In this document: piece by piece, positions 1 through 7,644 of the stretch
How positions within the stretch are numbered: the stretch's first letter is position 1
Layout: every line of letters begins with the position of its first letter
Origin: JADZAI01 sp046348585
GTDB lineage: Bacteria > Pseudomonadota > Alphaproteobacteria > Micropepsales > Micropepsaceae
Length of the DNA stretch: 49,446 nucleotides
Assembly (NCBI GenBank): GCA_046348585.1
Contig: JAXMDZ010000022.1
Coordinates: forward strand, 1-49,446
Reading direction: 5' to 3'
Notes under the pieces: model-generated
The model's input: the letters and a program-made list of their open reading frames with translations, nothing else
Database searches by the model: none
What the model was told of the DNA's origin: nothing
Translations under genes and position numbers: made by a program

Positions 1-1
1 C

Positions 2-184
2 AAGGGCTTCAACGTGCCGCGCGTCCTCGACGAGATGCAGAGCTTCGATCTGGTGCTGTGGCTCACCGGGCATGCGGCGCTGCCGTTCCTGGAGGACGGG
101 CCGATCGCCAGCAGCGCGGCCTTCGACAATGCCGAGCGCGTGTTCGCGGGCGACATCCTGACCTACGCCTTCTGGTTCAACTGA
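2..184 (+). CDS. C-terminal end of an unrecognised protein (partial)
   Basis: An open frame enters from the left edge and ends with TGA at 182-184, giving the last 60 residues of a protein that starts outside the window. The tail has an acidic stretch followed by an aromatic end (AFWFN). I do not recognise a family from this fragment. Codon use with G/C at third positions matches the neighbouring genes, so the frame is probably real. It ends 77 bp before the TetR gene, and a promoter lies in that gap, so the two are probably separate transcription units. Confidence 0.55.
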   Translation, partial: KGFNVPRVLDEMQSFDLVLWLTGHAALPFLEDGPIASSAAFDNAERVFAGDILTYAFWFN

Positions 185-226
185 CGACGGCCTGACGGGC
201 GGCCGGGTTCGCGGCGCGGCGCGGCC

Positions 227-254
227 TTGACGGCGCAGGACGTTTTTGCATAAT
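227..254 (+). promoter_or_regulatory. Promoter of the TetR-family gene, probably leaderless
   Basis: TTGACG (227-232) and CATAAT (249-254) are separated by 16 bp and resemble a sigma-70 promoter. Transcription would be expected to start about 7 bp after the -10 box, at or next to the A of the ATG at 262. No Shine-Dalgarno sequence precedes the ATG. Together this predicts a leaderless mRNA. Seen by eye only; the transcription start is inferred. Confidence 0.5.
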
Positions 255-265
255 CACCATTATGC
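248..265. promoter_or_regulatory. Inverted repeat, candidate TetR operator
   Basis: A perfect 7-bp inverted repeat, GCATAAT, CACC spacer, ATTATGC, covers the -10 box and the start codon of the TetR gene. TetR-family repressors usually bind such dyads upstream of their own gene, and occupancy here would block both polymerase and the leaderless start. Autoregulation is an inference from position. Confidence 0.45.
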
Positions 266-900
266 CAAAACAGGTCGACCACGCCGATCGCATCCGCACC
301 ATCGCCTCGGCGGCGATCGCGGCGATCGGCGAAGTCGGGCTGGACGCGCTGCGCCTGCGCGACGTCGCCGAAGCGGGCGACATGACGACCGGCGCGGTGA
401 CGCATTATTTCGACGGCAAGGACGCGGTGCTGGAGGCGGCGCTGGCCGAAGTCGTGCGCCGCATCCTCGAAGGCCAGGCCGCGCTCGATGCGGAAGTCGA
501 GCGCGGCAACCCGGTCGAGGCCGTCGCCGCCTTCCTGCCCGACACCGAGGAGCGGCGGCGCGACTGGAAGGTCTGGTTCGCCTTCTGGGCGCGGGCCGCC
601 GCCGACGAGCGGCTGCGCGCGTTGCACAAATCCTACTATGCCGACGTGATCGGGCGGCTCGACGCGACGCTGGCGCGCCGCATGTCGCCCGCCCGCCGGG
701 CCGGCCTCGCCGACGCCATCGTTGCGGCGGTGGACGGGATTTCGATCCGCGCCGCGCTGGAACCCGAGGACTGGCCGCCCGAGCGCCAGCGCCGGACGCT
801 GGCGCTGCTGCTGACGCCGCTGTTCGCGCCCGGCCCGCAGAAGGCCGCCCCGGCGAAGACCGGAGCGAAGAACGTCAAAGCCAAACGAAAGACGCGCTGA
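262..900 (+). CDS. TetR/AcrR-family transcriptional regulator (BetI-like C-terminal domain)
   Basis: This 212-residue protein has an N-terminal helix-turn-helix at about residues 31-50 (LRDVAEAGDMTTGAVTHYF), ending in the HYF motif typical of TetR proteins. The all-helical C-terminal half resembles the BetI-type ligand-binding domain. The C-terminus is lysine-rich. ATG 262 is chosen because the HTH then begins at the normal distance and a promoter fits directly upstream. The gene ends 20 bp before the dioxygenase gene on the same strand, so the two are probably cotranscribed and the regulator may respond to that enzyme's substrate. The ligand is unknown. Confidence 0.9.
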   Translation: MPKQVDHADRIRTIASAAIAAIGEVGLDALRLRDVAEAGDMTTGAVTHYFDGKDAVLEAALAEVVRRILEGQAALDAEVERGNPVEAVAAFLPDTEERRRDWKVWFAFWARAAADERLRALHKSYYADVIGRLDATLARRMSPARRAGLADAIVAAVDGISIRAALEPEDWPPERQRRTLALLLTPLFAPGPQKAAPAKTGAKNVKAKRKTR

Positions 901-920
901 AGGCGCGCAAGGAGGAGCCC

Positions 921-1817
921 ATGCCCAGTCTCGTCACGCTTGCCCCCGATACGCCGGTCGCCGAGATCATGGCGGTGCTCGCGCGCGACGGCGCGCTCAT
1001 CGTGCGCGACGTTCTGAGCGCCGCCGAGGCGGATGCGCTGCGCGCCGAACTCCAGCCCTATGTCGATGCGACGCCGCCGGGGGCCGACGGCTTCTCGGGC
1101 TTCAACACCACGCGCACCGGGGCGCTGGTCGCCCGCTCGCCCGCCTGCCGGGGGCTGGTGATGAACAGGCTGGTCCGCGCCGTCTGCGACGCCTTCCTGC
1201 TGCCCAATTGCGAACGCTACCAGCTTCATCTGGCGCAGCTCATCCGCATCAAGCCGGGCGAACCGGCGCAGGCGATCCACCGCGACCGCTGGGCCTGGGG
1301 CACGTATCTGAAGGGCGTCGAGCCGCAGCTCAACACGATCTGGGCGGTGACCGATTTCACCAGGGAGAACGGCGCGACCCGGGTCGTGCCCGGCTCGTCC
1401 GATTGGCCCGACACGCGCGAGGCGGCCGAGGAGGAGATCGGCTATGCCGAGATGAAGCGCGGCTCGGTGCTGATCTACACCGGCACCGTCTTCCACAGCG
1501 GCGGCGCAAACGTTTCGAGCGGCGACCGCATGGGCCTCAACATCACCTACGCGCTCGGCTGGCTGCGGCAGGAGGAGAACCAGTATCTGTCCTGCCCGCC
1601 GGAGATCGCCCGCACGCTGGACCCGGAACTGGCGCAGCTCATCGGCTACGCCATGGGGCAGTATGCGCTCGGCTATTACACGCCGCCGCTGCCGCCGGGC
1701 GAAGGCCCGGAAGCGGTGGCCCCGGACTTCGCCCTGACCGGACGGATCGACGGATCGCTGGGCGGCGCGGAGCTGATGGAGAAGCTGCGCGACCAGGTCC
1801 AGGCGTCCGCCGGCTGA
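921..1817 (+). CDS. Phytanoyl-CoA dioxygenase (PhyH) family protein
   Basis: A 298-residue Fe(II)/2-oxoglutarate-dependent oxygenase of the PhyH family. The facial triad is visible as H120-R-D122 in the AIHRDRW stretch and a distal H192 in VFHSGG. R203 (GDRMG), about 11 residues later, is placed to bind 2-oxoglutarate. The start at 921 follows a strong ribosome site, AAGGAGGAG, at about 909-917. Members hydroxylate varied substrates (phytanoyl-CoA, ectoine, secondary metabolites), so the substrate cannot be named. The upstream TetR gene is 20 bp away and probably regulates it. It converges with the SDR gene across an 18-bp gap. Confidence 0.87.
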   Translation: MPSLVTLAPDTPVAEIMAVLARDGALIVRDVLSAAEADALRAELQPYVDATPPGADGFSGFNTTRTGALVARSPACRGLVMNRLVRAVCDAFLLPNCERYQLHLAQLIRIKPGEPAQAIHRDRWAWGTYLKGVEPQLNTIWAVTDFTRENGATRVVPGSSDWPDTREAAEEEIGYAEMKRGSVLIYTGTVFHSGGANVSSGDRMGLNITYALGWLRQEENQYLSCPPEIARTLDPELAQLIGYAMGQYALGYYTPPLPPGEGPEAVAPDFALTGRIDGSLGGAELMEKLRDQVQASAG

Positions 1818-1835
1818 GGTCTGCAGGGCGGCGTC

Positions 1836-2801
1836 CTATTTGCCGTCGCCCTGCGGCGTGAAGCCGAAGGGGTGGCGGAAACCCGGATCGTAGGCGGTTT
1901 CGGGCGCGGCCCGCACCGCCTCGTCCAGCGCCTTGGCGTCTTCGCCGACGAGGATGCGCCAGCGGCCGGTCTTCACGCCGTCGAGGATGATCTTCGCCGC
2001 CTCGGCGGCGCTGGTGGGCGCGTCGGTTTCGAAGCGGCGGCCTATTTCGGCGATGAGGCCGGCGATCTGCTCGTCGCTGAAGGCGGCCGGATCGACGCCC
2101 TGCGCCTTCATGCGGGCGCGCGCGCCGGCGAGTTCGGCGGCGCTGAAGGCGGTCTCGCCGTCCTTCAGGACGCTGCGCGTGTTGGTGGCGATCGCCGTGC
2201 CGATATGGCCGGGCATGACGACCGAGCAGGTGACGTGCGGCGCGTTGAGGCGCAGATCGGTGATCAGCGCCTCGGTGAAGCCTTTGACCGCGAACTTGGC
2301 GGCGGAATAGGCGGTGTGCGGGGTGAGCGGTCCGAGGCTCGCCCAGAAGCCGTTGACCGAGGAGGTGTTGGTGATGTGGCCGCGATCGGCCTTCAGCAGC
2401 ATCGGCAGGAAGGCGCGCGTCGTCCAGTAGACGCCGCCCCAGCAGATGGCGAAGGTCCTCTCCCATTCGTCGCGCTCGCCGGCGACGAAGCTGCCGCCGC
2501 CGCCGATGCCGGCATTGTTGAAGAGCAGGTGGATGCGGTCGGTCCTGAGTTCCTCGGCCGCCTCGCGCTGGAAGCGCCTGATGTCGTCTTCCTTGCCGAC
2601 ATCGGCGATGTGGGCGGTGATGCGCGTGCCCTGCGGCAGTCCGGCCGCCTCGGCGAGACGTTTGGTCTCGGCCATCGTGGCGGCGTTCACGTCGCACATC
2701 GCGACGGTGCAGCCCTCGGCGGCGAGCTGGCGGACGAGTTCGCGCCCCATGCCCGTGCCGCCGCCCGTCACGACGGCGATCCGTCCTGCGAAATCCATCA
2801 T
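1836..2801 (-). CDS. Short-chain dehydrogenase/reductase (SDR)
   Basis: A 321-residue classical-type SDR. It has the dinucleotide-binding motif TGGGTGMG (residues 12-19), NNAG (95-98), a serine in TNTSS at about 147-148, and the catalytic YSAAK (Y165, K169). At 321 residues it is longer than the usual 250, with an extended C-terminal part. D37 after the second strand favours NAD over NADP, an inference. The start at 2801 (or the adjacent ATG at 2798) is preceded on this strand by GAGGAGGAG at good spacing. The gene is divergent from the malyl-CoA lyase, with 153 bp between starts. The substrate is unknown; a role with acyl-CoA intermediates is only suggested by that neighbour. Confidence 0.88.
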   Translation of the reverse strand: MMDFAGRIAVVTGGGTGMGRELVRQLAAEGCTVAMCDVNAATMAETKRLAEAAGLPQGTRITAHIADVGKEDDIRRFQREAAEELRTDRIHLLFNNAGIGGGGSFVAGERDEWERTFAICWGGVYWTTRAFLPMLLKADRGHITNTSSVNGFWASLGPLTPHTAYSAAKFAVKGFTEALITDLRLNAPHVTCSVVMPGHIGTAIATNTRSVLKDGETAFSAAELAGARARMKAQGVDPAAFSDEQIAGLIAEIGRRFETDAPTSAAEAAKIILDGVKTGRWRILVGEDAKALDEAVRAAPETAYDPGFRHPFGFTPQGDGK

Positions 2802-2893
2802 CCGCGTCTCCTCCTCGGGCGTCTCATGCGCCGTGTGCGGCGGGAGTGAAGCGCAGCGCCGTCCCCGCGTCCATCGCTGACGTAAGGGCAAAC

Positions 2894-2922
2894 TTGCATG
2901 GGCGGCGCGCCTCCGCTTTATG
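2894..2922 (+). promoter_or_regulatory. Candidate promoter of mcl1 flanked by GGCGCGCC palindromes
   Basis: TTGCAT (2894-2899) and TTTATG (2917-2922) lie 17 bp apart upstream of the malyl-CoA lyase start at 2955. Two copies of the palindrome GGCGCGCC, at 2904-2911 and 2927-2934, sit in the spacer and just after the -10 box, a plausible operator arrangement. By-eye prediction. Confidence 0.3.
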
Positions 2923-2954
2923 CTGCGGCGCGCCATTCCAGCCGGAGCCGTCCC

Positions 2955-3941
2955 ATGTCCTTCACCACCGTCGAACGCGCCGAGGCGCCGCTCTACCGCT
3001 CCAAGCTGTTCCTGCCGGGCAGCCAGGTGAAGTTCTTCGAGAAGGCGGCCAAAGGCCCCGCCGACGTCGTCTGCCTCGACCTTGAGGACGCGGTCGCGCC
3101 CGCCGACAAGGTGCAGGCGCGCAAGAACATCGTGCAGGCGCTCAACGAGGTCGATTTCGGCGACAAGCTCGTCACCGTGCGCATCAACGGGCTCGACACC
3201 CATCTCGCCTATCGCGACGTGATCGATCTGGTGGAGCTGGGCGGCGAGCGGCTCGACGCCATCATGATCCCCAAGGTCGGGGTCGCGGCCGACGTCTATG
3301 CCGTCGACATGCTGGTGACGCAGGCCTCGAAATTCGCCGGCCGCAAGAAGCAGATCAAGCTGGAGGTGATCCTCGAGACGGCGCTCGGCATGACCAATAT
3401 CGACGCGATCTGCGGTTCCTCGAAGCGGCTGCAGAGCGTCCATTTCGGCTCGGCCGACTACGCCGCCTCGGCGGGCATGCGCACCACCAATATCGGCGGC
3501 GGCAACGCCGACTACGTGATGCTCACCGACAAGGACGAAGAGGGGCGCCGGGTGCGCCACTGGAACGACCTCTGGCACTATCCGCTGATCCGCATGGTGG
3601 CGGCGGCGCGCGCCCACGGCATCACGCCGATCGACGGACCGTTCGGCGACTACAACGACCCGGACGGTTTCCGCGTGCAGGCGAACCGCACGGCGATCCT
3701 CGGCTGCGAGGGCAAGTGGGCGATCCACCCCAACCAGGTGCCGCTGGCGAACGAGGTCTTCACGCCTCCCACCGCCGAGGTGGAGAAGGCCCGCGCCATT
3801 CTGGCCGCGATGGCCGAGGCGCAGGCTTCGGGCGCGGGCGCGGCGACCTACAAGGGCGTGCTCATCGACGCCGCCTCGATCCGCCAGGCGGAGGTGATCG
3901 TCAAGCAGGCCGACATCATCGCGGCCCGCACCGGCGGCTGA
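2955..3941 (+). CDS. mcl1: L-malyl-CoA / beta-methylmalyl-CoA lyase (HpcH/HpaI-citrate lyase beta family)
   Basis: A 328-residue CoA-ester lyase. Family landmarks are RSKLFLPG near residue 15, the LDLEDAV core (41-47), R77 in VRINGLDT, and the Mg-binding acidic residues E141 and D168 (HFGSADYA). The sequence, including FFEKAAKGPADVVCLDLED and the IHPNQV region near the C-terminus, closely follows the Mcl1 proteins of Rhodobacter-type bacteria. Those cleave malyl-CoA and beta-methylmalyl-CoA to glyoxylate plus acetyl- or propionyl-CoA in the ethylmalonyl-CoA pathway. An earlier in-frame ATG at 2898 exists, but 2955 matches the family start. No other pathway gene lies in the window. Confidence 0.87.
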   Translation: MSFTTVERAEAPLYRSKLFLPGSQVKFFEKAAKGPADVVCLDLEDAVAPADKVQARKNIVQALNEVDFGDKLVTVRINGLDTHLAYRDVIDLVELGGERLDAIMIPKVGVAADVYAVDMLVTQASKFAGRKKQIKLEVILETALGMTNIDAICGSSKRLQSVHFGSADYAASAGMRTTNIGGGNADYVMLTDKDEEGRRVRHWNDLWHYPLIRMVAAARAHGITPIDGPFGDYNDPDGFRVQANRTAILGCEGKWAIHPNQVPLANEVFTPPTAEVEKARAILAAMAEAQASGAGAATYKGVLIDAASIRQAEVIVKQADIIAARTGG

Positions 3942-3948
3942 GCGGTTT

Positions 3949-4323
3949 CTAGCGCCCGGTCAGCGACAGAAGATTGCCGTCCGGGTCGTTGAACCAGGCG
4001 ACCTTGGTGCCGTCCGGCCCGGTCCAGATGCCGTCCGCGCCTTGTGCGTCGCCAAGGAACTCGTAGCGGATGAGGGCGACGCCGTGCGCGGCGAGATTTC
4101 GCGCCGAGGCGGCGATGTCGTCCACCGCGAAGCCGAAGACCGGATGCGCGCCGGCCTTGAAGTCCGGCAGCGTGGTGATGCGCACCATCGCGTCGCCGAT
4201 GCGGGCGACGAGCGCGAAGGGGTCCTGCGTCAGGTTCAGGCCCAGCACGGTTCCGTAGAAACGCCGCGCCGTTTCGGTATCCGTCGTCGAGATGAAGGCG
4301 ACCGCCTTCGCGCCGTCGAGCAT
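3949..4323 (-). CDS. VOC-family (glyoxalase/bleomycin-resistance fold) protein
   Basis: A 124-residue single-domain VOC protein with two beta-alpha-beta-beta-beta modules. Visible landmarks are the start AVAFISTTDTETARRFYGTVLGL, PVFGFAVDDI in the middle and a C-terminal GTKVAWFNDPDGNLLSL. The last stretch is the usual end of these dioxygenase- or isomerase-like proteins. The metal ligands are not all evident, so the reaction cannot be named. It lies 87 bp downstream of the ECF41 sigma gene on the same strand and may be the last gene of that operon. It converges with mcl1 across 7 bp. Confidence 0.82.
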   Translation of the reverse strand: MLDGAKAVAFISTTDTETARRFYGTVLGLNLTQDPFALVARIGDAMVRITTLPDFKAGAHPVFGFAVDDIAASARNLAAHGVALIRYEFLGDAQGADGIWTGPDGTKVAWFNDPDGNLLSLTGR

Positions 4324-4410
4324 GTGAGCGTCCTCCCGCGCGCCGCCCGCGCGCGCCGGGCAGGTTAGGCGGCGGCGCGGGCACCGGATACCGCTCCAAT
4401 CGCCGCAGCG

Positions 4411-5304
4411 TCAGCCGAGCGATCCTTGGGCGCGCGCCAGCTTGTCGGGATTGCGGATGATGAAGAGGCGGGCGATGCGGCCGTCCTCGATGTCGGCGGT
4501 GTAGAGCGAGTGCAGCACGCCGTTCTGCGAAAGCGCGAGGCCGAACTGGCCGTTGACCTCGACGGGAGTCACCTCGGCGATCTGGCCGGCATATTTGCGC
4601 GCGACGCTGGCGAGCACATGCACCGCATCGTCCGGTCCGATCAGCGGACGCAGCGCGGCGCGGACCTTGCCGCCGCCGTCGGAATAGACGATCGCGTCCT
4701 CGGTCAGCAGCGCCTTCATCGCCGCCGCGTCGCCGTTGGCGGCGGCCGCCATGAAGGCGGCGACGACGCGCTGCTGCACGGAGCGGTCGGTTTCGAAGCG
4801 CGGGCGGCCCGAGCGCACGCGCTCGCGCGCCCGGCTGACCAGCTTGCGGCAGGCGGGCTCGGTCTTCTTCAGGGCGGCGGCGATCTCGTCATAGCCGCAG
4901 TCGAAGGCGTCGTGCAGGATGAAGGCGGCGCGCTCGTCGGGGCTGAGGCGTTCGAGCACATGCAGGAAGCCGAGGCTGATGCGCTCGGCGCGGTCGTCCT
5001 CTTCCTCCTCGTGTTCGAGGCCGGCCAGCGGCTCGACCACCGGTTCGGGCAACCAGGGGCCGACATAGTCCTCGCGCCGGGCCTTGGCCTTGCGCAGCGC
5101 GTCGATGGCGAGGCGCGAGGCGGCGCGGGTCAGCCAGGCCTGCGGATTGGCGATCGCGGCGCGGTCGGCCTTCGCCCAGCGCAGGAAGGTCTCCTGCACC
5201 ACGTCCTCGGCGGCGGCTCGCTCGCCCAGCATCCGGTAGGCGAGGCGGACGAGCCGCGCGCGCTCGGCCTCGAAGGCGTCGTCGTGGCGGGCGGCGCCGC
5301 TCAC
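4411..5304 (-). CDS. ECF41-group RNA polymerase sigma factor with fused SnoaL-like C-terminal domain
   Basis: A 297-residue sigma factor. Region 2 covers about residues 10-75 and region 4 about 110-165. The linker carries WLPEP (84-88), and a SnoaL/NTF2-like domain covers about 175-290. That domain contains DGGGK (209-213) and ends with NPDKLA (285-290). These are signatures of the ECF41 group, where the C-terminal extension controls activity in place of a separate anti-sigma factor. The start is GTG at 5304, which overlaps the TGA of the preceding gene in GTGA, so translation is probably coupled. A frame upstream of this GTG exists but lies inside the neighbouring gene. The partner gene type, a carboxymuconolactone-decarboxylase-like protein, is the usual one for this group. 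Confidence 0.92.
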   Translation of the reverse strand: MSGAARHDDAFEAERARLVRLAYRMLGERAAAEDVVQETFLRWAKADRAAIANPQAWLTRAASRLAIDALRKAKARREDYVGPWLPEPVVEPLAGLEHEEEEDDRAERISLGFLHVLERLSPDERAAFILHDAFDCGYDEIAAALKKTEPACRKLVSRARERVRSGRPRFETDRSVQQRVVAAFMAAAANGDAAAMKALLTEDAIVYSDGGGKVRAALRPLIGPDDAVHVLASVARKYAGQIAEVTPVEVNGQFGLALSQNGVLHSLYTADIEDGRIARLFIIRNPDKLARAQGSLG

Positions 5305-5846
5305 GCCGCCTCCAGCGGCTGGGCGACGACCACCGCGCCGTCCGGCAGGCGGATGCGGGTGCAGGCGGCGGCGTGGCCGAGCGCCCGCTTCACCAGCGGG
5401 TAGTTGCGAGCCCCGGCGGCGGTCAGCGCCAGCGCCATGACGGTTTCCCTGCCCCAGCGGTGCTCGACCTCGGCGCGCAGCTCGGCGGCGACCGGGTGGC
5501 CCTTGCAGAAGGCGGCGGCGAAGTCGAAGCCGAGCTGGGCGCTGGGCCTGGTCGGCTCTCCGGCGAGGAGGGCGTGCAGGGTCGCGGGCGCGACGCCCGC
5601 CTCCAGCGCCGCGTCGGCGACGATCTGGGTGCAGGGGCCGCAATCCTCGTGCAGCGTCGCGGCCAGCATCGCCCCGAACCAGGCGTCGCGCGGCGCGCGG
5701 CCGCGCATCCGCAGCGCCGTCTGGGCGCGGATGAAGCGGCGGAAGGCCTGCGGCGAGGCGTCGGTCATCTCGTGCAGATAGCTCGCGTCATAGCCGTAGC
5801 GCGTCTCAAGACGGCGGATCATACGATGATAGAGCCAGCCGAGCAT
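5301..5846 (-). CDS. Carboxymuconolactone decarboxylase/AhpD-like protein
   Basis: A 181-residue all-helical protein with an E67-D-C69-G-P-C72 redox motif in the position of the AhpD active site (E-x-x-C-x-x-C-type). CMD/AhpD-like proteins commonly sit beside ECF41 sigma factors and are thought to act in oxidative or thiol stress, possibly as targets of the sigma factor. The gene starts one base into the preceding stop (TGATG at 5844-5848) and overlaps the sigma gene by GTGA, so the three genes form a coupled operon. The physiological substrate is unknown. Confidence 0.82.
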   Translation of the reverse strand: MLGWLYHRMIRRLETRYGYDASYLHEMTDASPQAFRRFIRAQTALRMRGRAPRDAWFGAMLAATLHEDCGPCTQIVADAALEAGVAPATLHALLAGEPTRPSAQLGFDFAAAFCKGHPVAAELRAEVEHRWGRETVMALALTAAGARNYPLVKRALGHAAACTRIRLPDGAVVVAQPLEAA

Positions 5847-6232
5847 CAGGGCCTCCCTTGGGTCAGCGCGGCGCGCCAGGCGGCGAAAAGGCCGAGCGCG
5901 CCGGGAACGATGACGCCGCCGGCTTCCAGCGCCGCGGAGGCGGCCGGGGCGTCGTGGATGTGGACGACATGAAAGAGCGCGTGCAGGCCAGGCCAGGCGG
6001 CGGCCATCGCCGCGACGCCCCAGCCGAGCGCCGGGCGGATCGCATAGGCGGCGAAACCGGCCGCCGCCACCAGGAAGGCGAAGCCGATATCGACCACGAA
6101 ATGCGGATTGAACGGCCCGGTCAGCGGCACGCCGGGCGTTGCCGCATACCAGTCGCCGGGGGCGGCGATCATCGCCGCCGCGTTGAGGCCGTGAAAGAGG
6201 GCGAGCGCCCCCGCCAATATCCGGGTGAACAT
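5846..6232 (-). CDS. Small integral membrane protein, first gene of the ECF41 operon
   Basis: A 128-residue hydrophobic protein with about four membrane segments: roughly residues 5-24, 46-66, 68-90 and 100-120. The loop between segments three and four is histidine-rich (LHALFHVVHIHD), which could bind metal or haem, but this is speculation. I recognise no named family. It is the promoter-proximal gene of a three-gene coupled operon with the CMD-like protein and the ECF41 sigma factor. An ECF41-like promoter lies 27 bp upstream, so it is probably induced by the sigma factor it is encoded with. Confidence 0.75.
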   Translation of the reverse strand: MFTRILAGALALFHGLNAAAMIAAPGDWYAATPGVPLTGPFNPHFVVDIGFAFLVAAAGFAAYAIRPALGWGVAAMAAAWPGLHALFHVVHIHDAPAASAALEAGGVIVPGALGLFAAWRAALTQGRP

Positions 6233-6258
6233 GCCGAACCGTCCTTGTCTGCGCTAAA

Positions 6259-6284
6259 GACGGGGCTCTGGACGATTTGTGACC
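6259..6284 (-). promoter_or_regulatory. ECF41-type promoter
   Basis: Read on the minus strand, GGTCACA (6284-6278) is followed after 15 bp by CGTC (6262-6259). The motif I recall for ECF41 sigma factors is TGTCACA, about 16 bp, CGTC. The match sits just upstream of the operon that encodes an ECF41 factor, as expected for autoregulation. Spacing is one base short of the recalled consensus. Confidence 0.55.
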
Positions 6285-6293
6285 GGCGCGAGG

Positions 6294-6306
6294 CGTTAAC
6301 GTAACG
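6294..6306. promoter_or_regulatory. Inverted repeat in the accA / ECF41-operon divergent region
   Basis: CGTTA and TAACG flank a central ACG, a 13-bp dyad between the ECF41 operon start (6232) and accA (6353). It could be an operator, but no protein can be assigned. TTGACA at 6317-6322 may be the -35 box for accA; no convincing -10 is visible. Confidence 0.25.
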
Positions 6307-6352
6307 GCAGCCGCGATTGACAGACGCCCCCTCCATCGCGGATGTGAGGCCC

Positions 6353-7312
6353 ATGAGCACCTATCTCGAATTCGAGAAGCCGATCGCCGAGCTGGAGACC
6401 AAGGTTTCCGAGCTGCGCAAACTGGCCGAGGCGACGCCCGGCATGAACGTCGCCGACGAGGCCGCCCGGCTGGAGACGCGCGCCGCGCAGCTTCTGAAGG
6501 AGACCTACGCCAAGCTGACGCCCTGGCAGAAGACGCAGGTCGCCCGCCATCCCGGCCGGCCGCATTTCTACGACTATGTGCGCGGCCTCATCGAGGACTT
6601 CACGCCGCTGGCCGGCGACCGCGGCTTCGGCGACGACGCCGCCATCGTCGGCGGGCTGGGGCGCTTCCGGGGCCAGCCGGTCGCCCTCATCGGGCACGAG
6701 AAGGGCAACGACACCAAGTCGCGCCTGAAGCACAATTTCGGCATGGCGACGCCCGAGGGCTATCGCAAGGCGATCCGCATCATGGATCTCGCCGATCGCT
6801 TCGGCATGCCGGTCATCACGCTGCCCGACACGCCGGGCGCCTATCCGGGTCTCGTTTCCGAAGAGCGCGGCGTCGCCGAAGCGATCGCCCGTTCGACCGA
6901 CCGCTCGCTGAGCCTTGAAGTGCCGCTGATCTGCGTGGTGACGGGCGAGGGCATGTCGGGCGGGGCGATCGCCATCGCCTCGGGCAATGCGGTGATGATG
7001 CTGGAGCACTCGATCTACGCGGTGATCTCGCCGGAGGGCTGCGCCTCGATCCTGTGGCGCTCGTCCGACAAGGCGGCGGACGCGGCGACCGCGATGAAGA
7101 TCACGGCGCAGGACCTGCTGGCGCTGAAGGTGATCGACCGGGTGATCCCGGAGCCGGTCGGCGGCGCGCACCGCGATCCGCTGACGGCGGTGGCGGCGGT
7201 GGGCGATGCGATCGCCGCCGAACTCGCGAGCCTCGCCGGCAAGGACGGCGCGACGCTGAAGCGCGAACGGCGCGAGAAATTCCTGCGCATGGGCCGCAGC
7301 CTGGCGGCCTAG
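6353..7312 (+). CDS. accA: Acetyl-CoA carboxylase carboxyltransferase subunit alpha
   Basis: A 319-residue protein, the same length as E. coli AccA. It begins with the N-terminal helix STYLEFEKPIAELETKV and contains the GHEKGNDT and LPDTPGAYPG segments. With AccD it transfers carboxyl from biotinylated AccB to acetyl-CoA, giving malonyl-CoA, the first step of fatty acid synthesis. ATG 6353 fits the family start; upstream in-frame codons are not supported by homology. The stop TAG at 7310-7312 overlaps the stop of hepT on the other strand in a shared CTAG. Confidence 0.97.
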   Translation: MSTYLEFEKPIAELETKVSELRKLAEATPGMNVADEAARLETRAAQLLKETYAKLTPWQKTQVARHPGRPHFYDYVRGLIEDFTPLAGDRGFGDDAAIVGGLGRFRGQPVALIGHEKGNDTKSRLKHNFGMATPEGYRKAIRIMDLADRFGMPVITLPDTPGAYPGLVSEERGVAEAIARSTDRSLSLEVPLICVVTGEGMSGGAIAIASGNAVMMLEHSIYAVISPEGCASILWRSSDKAADAATAMKITAQDLLALKVIDRVIPEPVGGAHRDPLTAVAAVGDAIAAELASLAGKDGATLKRERREKFLRMGRSLAA

Positions 7313-7644
7313 CCGTCCAGCGGCTCCAGCGCCTTCTTCAGCGCCGGCAGGTCATCCCGGATGACGCCGAAGACCAGCGACGGGTCGATCTGGGCATAGC
7401 CGTGGATCAGCCTGTTGCGCATGGACCATGCCTGCTGGACCGGCAGCCCGGCCGTCAGGTCCGGCCGCACCGCGTCCAGCCGCTTCAGCGCTTCCCCGAC
7501 GATGGAAAGGTCGAAGACGACCGCATGCAGGCGCATCGTGTCGGCGGCGAGCGCGGTCGCGTCATAGCCTTGAGCGAAAGCCTCGATATTGGCGATGGCG
7601 CGCAGGATGTCGAAGACGAAGATGCGCCAGTCCGGCTCATGCAT
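7309..7644 (-). CDS. hepT: HepT-like HEPN-domain ribonuclease toxin (DUF86)
   Basis: A 111-residue helical protein of the DUF86/HepT family. The RNase motif R-x4-H-x-Y is intact: R76-N-R-L-I-H81-G-Y83. In characterised pairs HepT cleaves RNA and its partner MntA silences it by adding AMP to the tyrosine of this motif. The start at 7644 is preferred over 7659 because GGAAG lies 6 nt upstream and homologues begin just before the first tryptophan. It overlaps the mntA end by 8 bp, so the pair is coupled. Its stop is shared in CTAG with accA. Confidence 0.87.
   Translation of the reverse strand: MHEPDWRIFVFDILRAIANIEAFAQGYDATALAADTMRLHAVVFDLSIVGEALKRLDAVRPDLTAGLPVQQAWSMRNRLIHGYAQIDPSLVFGVIRDDLPALKKALEPLDG

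Noticed and set aside
246..1817. A single long frame joining the TetR region to the dioxygenase
   Set aside because: The upstream part is in a different frame from the real TetR gene and has no domain. The dioxygenase start at 921 has a strong ribosome site.
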